Below are positions 57,777 to 64,000 of a DNA stretch of 64,000 bases, one piece after another. Under the pieces are notes generated by a model, which saw only the letters and a program-made list of their open reading frames with translations, made no database searches and had not been told where the DNA came from. The stretch spans positions 10,261,001 to 10,325,000 of the forward strand of contig NZ_CP082164.1 in the NCBI RefSeq assembly GCF_023101685.1. The letters run 5' to 3'. Position 1 is the stretch's first letter. Each line of letters opens with the position of its first letter. Both the position numbers and the translations under genes were made by a program. The DNA comes from Bradyrhizobium sp. 186. Its GTDB lineage: Bacteria; Pseudomonadota; Alphaproteobacteria; Rhizobiales; Xanthobacteraceae.

Positions 57777-59390
57777 TCAGGCCGGCTCGGTGTTGCGGGA
57801 GCGATCGGACATTGCAGTGGAGAGGATGTTACCAAGAGCGCTCTGCTTGTCGCGACGGCGTTGCACCGACGAGGGAATGCGCATGGCTTCGCGGTACTTC
57901 GCGACCGTGCGGCGGGCAATATCAATGCCCGAGACGCGCAACCGTTCCACGATGGTGTCGTCGGACAGGATCGCCAAGGGTGCTTCCGAATCGATCAGCT
58001 GCTTGATGTGGTGACGCACCGCTTCGGCGGAATGCGCCTCGCCGCCGTCGGCCGAGGCGATCGAGGCGGTAAAGAAATATTTCAGCTCGAACGTGCCGCG
58101 ATTGGTCGCCATGTATTTGTTGGCGGTGACGCGCGACACCGTGGATTCATGCATCTGGATGGCGTCGGCAACGGCCTTGAGATTGAGCGGCCGCAGATGC
58201 GCCACGCCATGGGTGAAGAAGCCGTCCTGCTGGCGCACGATCTCGGTCGCAACCTTCAGGATGGTGCGGGCACGCTGATCGAGCGCGCGCACGAGCCAGG
58301 TCGCGTTCTGCAGAGCATCGGTAAAATACGACTTGTCGCCGTCCTTGCCGATCTTCTTCGACAGTTGCGAGTAGTAGGTCTGGTTGACCAGCACGCGCGG
58401 CAAGGTGTCGCTATTGAGCTCGACATGCCAGCCGCCATCCGGACCCGGGCGGACATAGACGTCCGGCACCATGGTCTGCAAACGCGACGAGCCGAACTTC
58501 ATGCCGGGTTTGGGATTGAGCCGGCGGATCTCGCCGATCATGTCGGCGATGTCCTCGTCGTCAACGCCGCAGACCTTGCGCAAGCCGGCGATGTCGCGCT
58601 TGGCGAGCAGATCGAGATGCTCGACCAGCGCCTGCATCGCCGGGTCGTAGCGGTCGAGCTCGCGGAGCTGGATCGCCAGGCATTCGCTTAAATTGCGCGC
58701 GCAGACGCCGGGTGGGTCGAATTTTTGCAGCACCGCCAGAACGTGCTCGACGTCCTGCTGCGATGCGCCAAGCCGCTCGGCCGCTTGGCCGAGATCCGGC
58801 GGCACGTAGCCCGCCTCATCGACGAGGTCGATCAGGTACTGACCGATCATGCGCTCCGCGGACCCGGTGAAGGCAACCGAGAGCTGCTCGGCCAGATGAT
58901 CGCCGAGCGTGATTTCCGCCGCGACGAAGGCTTCGAGATTGTAGTCCTCGTCGCCGGAAGCTCCGCCGCCCCATTCCGTATAAGTGGTCGGCGCCACATC
59001 CTGGGCGTTGCGCGCAGCCGCCTCGGCCGGCTCCTCGGAAAAGACGTTGTCCAGACCGGTGTCCAGGGTCTGCTCGATCTCGGCGCGGGTGCCGAGATCC
59101 TTGCTCATCCATTCTTCCTGGCCGGGCTCGAAGGCCTCGCCCGGACCGCCGCCCGGCTCGTCGTTATGGCCACCGTCGGAATCGTTGAACTGACCGGCCT
59201 CGGCCGGGGCTTCGCCCGCCGGCGGCTCGTCATTGGCGCGTTCCAGCAGCGGATTACGCTCGAGTTCCTCTTCCACGAAGGTCGTGAGATCGAGATTGGA
59301 CAATTGCAGCAGCTTGATCGCCTGCATCAACTGCGGCGTCATGACCAGCGACTGCGATTGCCGGAACTCTAATCTCTGCGAAAGCGCCAT
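57777..59390 (-). CDS. rpoN: RNA polymerase sigma-54 factor
   Basis: A 537-residue sigma-54. Region I: MALSQRLEFRQSQSLVMTPQ and MQAIKLLQLSNLDL. An acidic region II lies at about residues 50-120. The core-binding and HTH regions follow, and the RpoN box ARRTVAKYREAM is near the C-terminus. It directs transcription of nitrogen, C4-dicarboxylate and other genes with enhancer-binding activators. Bradyrhizobium has two rpoN copies; which one this is cannot be told here. A GG-N10-GC sequence abuts the start codon. Confidence 0.97.
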   Translation of the reverse strand: MALSQRLEFRQSQSLVMTPQLMQAIKLLQLSNLDLTTFVEEELERNPLLERANDEPPAGEAPAEAGQFNDSDGGHNDEPGGGPGEAFEPGQEEWMSKDLGTRAEIEQTLDTGLDNVFSEEPAEAAARNAQDVAPTTYTEWGGGASGDEDYNLEAFVAAEITLGDHLAEQLSVAFTGSAERMIGQYLIDLVDEAGYVPPDLGQAAERLGASQQDVEHVLAVLQKFDPPGVCARNLSECLAIQLRELDRYDPAMQALVEHLDLLAKRDIAGLRKVCGVDDEDIADMIGEIRRLNPKPGMKFGSSRLQTMVPDVYVRPGPDGGWHVELNSDTLPRVLVNQTYYSQLSKKIGKDGDKSYFTDALQNATWLVRALDQRARTILKVATEIVRQQDGFFTHGVAHLRPLNLKAVADAIQMHESTVSRVTANKYMATNRGTFELKYFFTASIASADGGEAHSAEAVRHHIKQLIDSEAPLAILSDDTIVERLRVSGIDIARRTVAKYREAMRIPSSVQRRRDKQSALGNILSTAMSDRSRNTEPA

Positions 59391-59408
59391 GAAGCAAGAA
59401 CCGATCCA
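59391..59408 (-). promoter_or_regulatory. Sigma-54-like site abutting the rpoN start
   Basis: On the minus strand TGGATCGGTTCTTGCTT ends one base before the ATG. GG and GC are exactly ten bases apart, as in TGGCACG-N4-TTGCW. A start point 12 bases on would fall inside codon 3, so the site would block rather than start rpoN. The match could be chance. Confidence 0.3.
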
Positions 59409-59480
59409 AAAAGTTGGTCCGATTTTTGCTTACCCTAGTCTAAGCCCGATGTACACGTCTTGACGAATTCGAAAAACGGG

Positions 59481-60470
59481 CTAGAGGCGGAATTCCTCGC
59501 CAAGGTAAAGGCGGCGAACGTCCGGATCATTGACGATCTCATCCGGGTTGCCCTCGGTCAAGATTTCACCGGCATAGACGATATAGGCGCGATCGGTGAG
59601 GCCGAGCGTCTCACGCACATTGTGGTCGGTGATGAGCACGCCGATGCCGCGATTGGTGAGATGGCGCACGAGGTCCTGAATATCGCCGACCGCGATCGGA
59701 TCGATGCCGGCGAAAGGTTCATCGAGCAGCATGTAGTTCGGACGCGTCGCCAGCGCGCGCGCGATCTCGACGCGGCGCCGCTCGCCGCCGGACAGCGCGA
59801 TCGACGGCGATTTACGCAGGCGCGTGATGTTGAACTCGTCGAGCAGCGCATCGAGCTGCGCCTCGCGCTTCTTGCGCGAGGGCTCGACCACTTCGAGCAC
59901 GGCGCGAATATTTTGCTCGACGGTGAGGCCACGGAAGATCGAGGCTTCCTGCGGCAGATAGCCGATGCCGAGCCGCGCGCGCTGATACATCGGCAGCTTG
60001 GTCACGTCGTGGCCGTCGAGCTCGATCGCGCCGCGGTCGGGCTTGATCAGGCCGGTGATCATGTAGAACACGGTGGTCTTGCCGGCGCCGTTCGGACCGA
60101 GCAGGCCGACCGCTTCGCCGCGGCGCACATAGATGCTGACGCCGCGCACCACCTGGCGGCTGCCAAAACTCTTTTCCACGCTATGCACAGCCAGGAAGCC
60201 CGGCCGCTTCAAGAGTTGCGGCCCGCCTGCGCCGTTGGACTTGGCACTTGCCTTGGCACTTGCTCTGGCCGGTTGAGCCGGTGGCTGGCGCGGACGCGGC
60301 GGCTCGGCGCGGAACTGGTCCGGCTCACGGGCAATGGGGGGTGCGTCCCGGACCGGGCTGGTCACCAGACCGCCGACGCTGTCACCGAGCGCGGTGATGT
60401 CCTGACGCGCAAATCCTGGACGGCCGCGCTTGGCGGGGCGCCGACGGAACATGCTGAATAGATCGACCAT
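59481..60470 (-). CDS. lptB: LPS export ATPase LptB with N-terminal extension
   Basis: A 329-residue ABC ATPase. Walker A LLGPNGAGKTT, signature ALSGGERRRVEIARAL and Walker B YMLLDEPFAGIDP are present. The conserved LptB core begins near residue 88 (GFLAVHSVEKSFGSRQVVRG). E. coli LptB is 241 residues; the first 85 residues here are an Arg/Pro/Ala-rich, probably disordered extension. LptB drives LPS extraction by LptFG and the LptC-LptA bridge. lptA is 209 bases upstream and rpoN 90 bases downstream. Confidence 0.95.
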   Translation of the reverse strand: MVDLFSMFRRRPAKRGRPGFARQDITALGDSVGGLVTSPVRDAPPIAREPDQFRAEPPRPRQPPAQPARASAKASAKSNGAGGPQLLKRPGFLAVHSVEKSFGSRQVVRGVSIYVRRGEAVGLLGPNGAGKTTVFYMITGLIKPDRGAIELDGHDVTKLPMYQRARLGIGYLPQEASIFRGLTVEQNIRAVLEVVEPSRKKREAQLDALLDEFNITRLRKSPSIALSGGERRRVEIARALATRPNYMLLDEPFAGIDPIAVGDIQDLVRHLTNRGIGVLITDHNVRETLGLTDRAYIVYAGEILTEGNPDEIVNDPDVRRLYLGEEFRL

Positions 60471-60679
60471 CCCCGCCTTCTAGCCTTTCGCGGCATTCGC
60501 GCGATCTGCCGCGCCGGCCTCACGATTCGCCGACGCAGCATGAGTGAAGGGATGTCTCATGCCCAGTGAAACACGCCCAATAAGCGGCAGACCCCGCCTC
60601 GAAAGCCCTTGCGCTAGATACAGTCTCGCCGGGCAAGCTTCAACCTCGGATCGGGAGCATCCGACCCAAGCCATTGAAT

Positions 60680-61363
60680 TTACTTCTGTTTACTTGCGCC
60701 AGGCAGTTGCAAAGGCGGAGCCGCGGCGCCAGGGGCCGTGGGCGTCCCGCATTTGCCGCTCTGTCCGCCCTGGGACTGGATGAACAGGCCCTGCACCCCC
60801 CTGCCGCCATCGGATTCCACCCGCGAGACGCCGGTGGTCATATCCACCATGAGGCGGTCGCCGCGCAGCACGTTCTGGCACTGGGTCAGGACCACCTGGC
60901 CCGAGCCGCCGAGCATGGTGATGAGGTTGGTCTTGGGGTCGAAGACGGCGGTCTCGCCGGTCACCACCTGGTCCTTCTGGGTGACCACGACATTGCCGCG
61001 CGCTTCCAGCCGCTTGATCGAGGAGGCGCCGCCCGGGCCCGGCGTCGCCGGCTTGTCGCCACCGGATTCGTAGAACACCACCAGTGTCTTCGAGGTCATG
61101 GTGGTGTCGCCCTGCACGACCTTCACATTGCCGGAGAAGGTCGCCTCCTTCTTCTTGTCGCGCATCTCGAGCGACGCAGCCTCGATCTGGATCGGCTGAT
61201 CGCGGTTCTGCGAAAAGCCCTGCATCGCATTGGGCACGCCCTGCATCGTGCTCTGCGCGAGCACTGCGCCGGCTGCGAGCAGCGCGGCGCCAAAGACGAG
61301 CGCACCGGCGCTCACGCCAGCCTTGCATGCACCGCGCGGGAAAAACTTCGTCATGAAAATCAT
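60680..61363 (-). CDS. lptA: Periplasmic LPS bridge protein LptA
   Basis: A 227-residue exported protein with a hydrophobic signal ending AGAVLAQS (near residue 37). The OstA/LptA beta-jellyroll segment follows: QIEAASLEMRDKKKEATF, GNVKVVQGDTTMTSKTL, RLEARGNVVVTQKDQ. It carries LPS across the periplasm between LptC and LptD. The C-terminal 40 residues are Gly/Pro/Gln-rich. Its ATG overlaps the lptC stop by four bases. Confidence 0.93.
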   Translation of the reverse strand: MIFMTKFFPRGACKAGVSAGALVFGAALLAAGAVLAQSTMQGVPNAMQGFSQNRDQPIQIEAASLEMRDKKKEATFSGNVKVVQGDTTMTSKTLVVFYESGGDKPATPGPGGASSIKRLEARGNVVVTQKDQVVTGETAVFDPKTNLITMLGGSGQVVLTQCQNVLRGDRLMVDMTTGVSRVESDGGRGVQGLFIQSQGGQSGKCGTPTAPGAAAPPLQLPGASKQK

Positions 61364-62094
61364 CTTGAATTGGCAGACTTGTTCTGGGGCGCGCGCGTCT
61401 TTGCGGGCGGCGCTGGCGCGGGCTGCTCGGCGGGCGCGGCACCGGGGTCGTCGCCGAGCTTGTCCAGATGCATCACCACATTGCCCTCGAAGCGGATGAG
61501 ATCGCCGCCTTCCGTGATTCGCAGCCGATCCGACGTCAGCGTTCCGTTGGTCAGCTTGACGTCGACATGCTCGTCCGAGCTGACGGTGCCCTTGCCCATG
61601 TCGACGAAGGCCGAGTTCAGCCGCGCCTCATAGCCGGTCGAGGTGCGCAGGAAGATGTCCTTGTGCAGGTCGAGCTGCTGCTGCTTGTTGTCGAACCTGC
61701 CGGTGCGGGCATCGAGGAACAGGGTCGATTGGTCTTCCATCAGAACTTTCGCACGCAAGTCCGAGAGATCGACATGGTCGGGATCCGTGATGTCCTGCGT
61801 CGCGGTCTTGGCCCAAAGTTCATAGGGCCTCTGATCCGGCGTGAAACCGGACATGTGCGGCGATTCCATCGTGATCTTGGTGCCTGTTACCACCAAATTT
61901 CCGGAGTCGACCTTCACAGGGATCATACTGAAGGGGTTGAGAAAGGTCGAGACGGCGACGATCGAGGCCATGGCCACAACCACCGTCACCGGCACCGCGA
62001 TGCGCAGAATCCGTACCAGGCGGCTGTGACGCGCCGCGCGGGCAAACCGCGCCGCAAGCGCGGCGTCATAGGTTTGATACTGGGCCGAGTTCAC
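61360..62094 (-). CDS. lptC: LPS export protein LptC
   Basis: A 244-residue bitopic protein. A membrane helix lies at residues 29-50 (RILRIAVPVTVVVAMASIV), then a periplasmic LptC fold (LVVTGTKITMESPHMSGFT, LNSAFVDMGKGTVSSDEHVD). The C-terminal tail is Pro/Ala-rich. It passes LPS from LptBFG to LptA. The start is GTG with GGAG five bases upstream. The stop overlaps lptA. Confidence 0.92.
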   Translation of the reverse strand: MNSAQYQTYDAALAARFARAARHSRLVRILRIAVPVTVVVAMASIVAVSTFLNPFSMIPVKVDSGNLVVTGTKITMESPHMSGFTPDQRPYELWAKTATQDITDPDHVDLSDLRAKVLMEDQSTLFLDARTGRFDNKQQQLDLHKDIFLRTSTGYEARLNSAFVDMGKGTVSSDEHVDVKLTNGTLTSDRLRITEGGDLIRFEGNVVMHLDKLGDDPGAAPAEQPAPAPPAKTRAPQNKSANSR

Positions 62095-62264
62095 CGCTGC
62101 TCCAAGAGCTGCTCCAAAGGCGCCGCGAGCTTTCCAGATGAAGGCTCCGATCGAGGGTGCCCCATTGTACCCGGCACCGCCAAAATATGCAGCAGCCTGC
62201 GACAGGCCGTTACGACTGTGTCCGAAACGGGGCGGCAGCCTTAGCCTAACTGCTGCCGAAGGCT

Positions 62265-62879
62265 TCAGGAATGCGCGAAAATGTCCTCTTCCCCCCAGCC
62301 CTGGAGGTCGAGCAGGGCGCGGGTCGGCAGGAAGTCGAAACAGGCTTTCGCCAGCGCCGTGCGACCCTCCCGCACCAGCATGGCATCCAGCCGCTCGCGC
62401 AAGCCGTGCAGGTGCAGCACGTCGGAGGCAGCGTAGGCGAGCTGCGGCTCGGTCAGGCTGTCGGAACCCCAGTCACTCGACTGCTGCTGCTTGGAGAGGT
62501 CGACATTGAGCACCTCGCGCACGAGGTCCTTGAGGCCATGGCGGTCGGTATAGGTGCGGGTCAGGCGGGAGGCGATCTTGGTGCAGTAGATCGGCCCGGT
62601 CATCACGCCGAAGGTCTGGTACAGCACCGCAACGTCGAACCGCGCAAAGTGAAAGATCTTGGTGATCGCGGGATTGGCCAAGAGCGCCTTCAGGTTCGGC
62701 GCGTCGGTGTGGCCCTTCGGGATCTGCACCACGTCGGCGCTGCCGTCGCCGGGCGAGAGCTGCACCACGCAGAGCCGGTCGCGCTGCGGGTTCAGCCCCA
62801 TGGTCTCGGTGTCGATCGCCACCGCTCCGGTGTAGCGGGACAGGTCGGGCAGGTCGCCGCGGTGCAGGCGTACGGTCAT
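62265..62879 (-). CDS. nrnC: NrnC-type 3'-5' exoribonuclease (nanoRNase)
   Basis: A 204-residue DEDDy exonuclease. Exo I AIDTETMGL, Exo II HFARFDVAVLY and Exo III YAASDVLHLHGL are clear. It is RNase D-like but has no HRDC domains, as in NrnC of Bartonella and Brucella. NrnC degrades di- and oligoribonucleotides and replaces Orn in many alphaproteobacteria. It starts the cluster toward lptC, 170 bases downstream. Older annotations call it ribonuclease D. Confidence 0.9.
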   Translation of the reverse strand: MTVRLHRGDLPDLSRYTGAVAIDTETMGLNPQRDRLCVVQLSPGDGSADVVQIPKGHTDAPNLKALLANPAITKIFHFARFDVAVLYQTFGVMTGPIYCTKIASRLTRTYTDRHGLKDLVREVLNVDLSKQQQSSDWGSDSLTEPQLAYAASDVLHLHGLRERLDAMLVREGRTALAKACFDFLPTRALLDLQGWGEEDIFAHS

Positions 62880-62993
62880 GGCGCTTCAAAACCTCAATCG
62901 AATCGGTGCGTCGGCATATTAGGCTAATCGGATAGCCCGCGATGTATCCACTGGCGGCAGGCCGCGCAAGCGCCGGATAGGCCCTCAAGGCCG

Positions 62994-64000
62994 TCAGATC
63001 GCCGCCAGCATGATGCAGATCATCGCCGCCACGGTGATGCGGCTGGCGCCATCGCGGAAGGTGTAGATGATGGGATCGTCCGGCATCTCGCGGCGATGCG
63101 CCATCATCAGGGCCCGGCCGAACCAGTACAGCAGCAGCGGGTTGAGCAGCCACAGCATCCAGGGACGGCTGTACAGCGGCATCACAGCGGATGAGGACAC
63201 GTAGAGCGAGAACACGGTCACCGCGTTCATGGCGCTCGCGGCCGCCATCGCGGCGATGATTTGCAGGTCGGTGATCCTGTAGTCGCGGTTGGAGGGATCG
63301 GACAGCCCCGCATCCTCGCGCATGCTGAGCTCGCTGAAGCGCTTGATCAGCGCCAGCGAGGTGAACACGAACAGCGAGAAGATCAGCAGCCATTCCGACA
63401 GCACCACGCCGACGCCGACGGCACCGGCGAGGATGCGCAGCGTATAGAGGCCGGCGAGCGTCACCACGTCGACCAGCATCTTGCGCTTGAGCACGAGCGA
63501 ATAGGCGATGGTGGTGGCGAGATAGGCGGCGAGCACGCCGAGGAACATTGCGGAGATGCAGAGGCTGGCCGCGACCGCGAACAGCCACAGCGCTGGGATC
63601 GCGAGCAGCGCCGAGGAGATCGGCAAGTCGCCGGCCGCGAGCGCGCGATGGCGCTTGGTCGGGTGCTGACGGTCGGCTGCAAGATCAAGCAAATCGTTCA
63701 TCAGATAGGCGCCCGACGCGCAGGCCGAGAACGCCAGGAACGCCAGCAGCGCATGGCCAAGCGTCGCAAAATTCATCTGATGCGCCGTGATCGCCGGCAC
63801 GAACACCAACGTGTTCTTGGCGTATTGATAGACGCGCAGCGCCTTCGCCCACGTCGTCAGGCTGGCGCGTCTGCCGCCGCGGCTCTCGATGCGCTCGATC
63901 GAGGCACGATCGAACGCCAGGCTGCCGCCCGCGATGAGGTCCGCCGGCGCAACGACGCCGTCGAAGCCGAGATGCGCCGCAATGCCCGCGGCATGATGGG
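62994..64000 (-). CDS. UbiA-family prenyltransferase, N-terminus beyond the window
   Basis: At least 335 residues are visible; the frame stays open to the window edge, so the 5' end is missing. The membrane part carries the prenyl-diphosphate motif NDLLDLAADRQHPTKRHR and about eight helices. This motif is close to decaprenyl-phosphate phosphoribosyltransferases (Rv3806c type, NoeC-like). Before it, residues reading HLGFDGVVAPADLIAG and LTTWAKALRVYQYAKNTLV suggest a fused HAD-like phosphatase domain, a known architecture. It may make polyprenyl-phosphoribose for arabinose-type sugars. Exact substrate unknown. Confidence 0.83.
   Translation of the reverse strand, partial: HHAAGIAAHLGFDGVVAPADLIAGGSLAFDRASIERIESRGGRRASLTTWAKALRVYQYAKNTLVFVPAITAHQMNFATLGHALLAFLAFSACASGAYLMNDLLDLAADRQHPTKRHRALAAGDLPISSALLAIPALWLFAVAASLCISAMFLGVLAAYLATTIAYSLVLKRKMLVDVVTLAGLYTLRILAGAVGVGVVLSEWLLIFSLFVFTSLALIKRFSELSMREDAGLSDPSNRDYRITDLQIIAAMAAASAMNAVTVFSLYVSSSAVMPLYSRPWMLWLLNPLLLYWFGRALMMAHRREMPDDPIIYTFRDGASRITVAAMICIMLAAI

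Overview
The window is chromosomal core DNA of a GC-rich alphaproteobacterium, most likely a Bradyrhizobium or a close relative. Grounds: acnA divergent from a five-gene cytochrome c maturation operon (the arrangement known as acnA-cycVWZXY in B. japonicum), the lptC-lptA-lptB-rpoN-hpf-ptsN cluster, an NrnC-type nanoRNase, a ROSE-type heat-shock leader, and about a dozen families of dispersed intergenic palindromes of the kind that litter Bradyrhizobium genomes. No plasmid, phage, IS element or CRISPR array is visible.

Layout. 1-0.5 kb: end of a vapB antitoxin and a complete vapC. 0.5-9 kb: thpR, a tesA/ybbA/ybbP lipid-export-type cluster, a BI-1 membrane protein, a GNAT acetyltransferase, and DUF2794 and DUF1223 genes. 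9-17 kb: acnA, ccmABCDG, typA. 17-25 kb: a Crp/Fnr regulator, a decayed response-regulator receiver domain, phoD, two TAXI-type binding proteins without a TRAP permease, phhB, a DUF1232 gene and a Sel1-like protein. 25-32 kb: qor, a dienoyl-CoA-reductase-like SDR, an IalB-like protein, rlmN, a small membrane protein, a PAP2 phosphatase, argG. 32-36 kb: a frameshifted OmpA-like gene, a proline-rich small ORF, a VOC protein, an FkbM methyltransferase. 36-41 kb: aroA-cmk-rpsA with a nucleotidyltransferase/partner pair wedged between aroA and cmk. 41-45 kb: a TIGR02300 protein, tRNA-Ala(GGC), divergent ohrR/ohr with clear operator repeats, a CaiB/BaiF CoA-transferase. 45-49 kb: ugpBAEC with a candidate Pho box. 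49.5-50.4 kb: hsp20-DUF1150 behind a sigma-32-like promoter and a ROSE thermometer. 50.5-56 kb: a frameshifted autotransporter, a 1-Cys peroxiredoxin, a winged-helix/TPR regulator. 56-64 kb: ptsN, hpf, rpoN, lptB, lptA, lptC, nrnC and a UbiA-family prenyltransferase cut by the window edge.

How the genes work together. CcmABC(D) and CcmG export or handle heme and reduce apocytochrome; the remaining ccm genes lie elsewhere. LptABC move lipopolysaccharide across the periplasm. UgpBAEC import glycerol-3-phosphate-type substrates, probably under phosphate limitation. OhrR/Ohr and the peroxiredoxin deal with peroxides. RpoN, PtsN and Hpf link nitrogen and phosphotransferase signalling with ribosome hibernation. 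The most unusual items are the nucleotidyltransferase pair inside an essential operon, the ROSE/sigma-32 leader, two envelope genes that each lack one base, the receiver-domain relic, an orphan plus-strand terminator that may end a small RNA, and a mobile-type palindrome that now encodes the C-terminus of CcmC.
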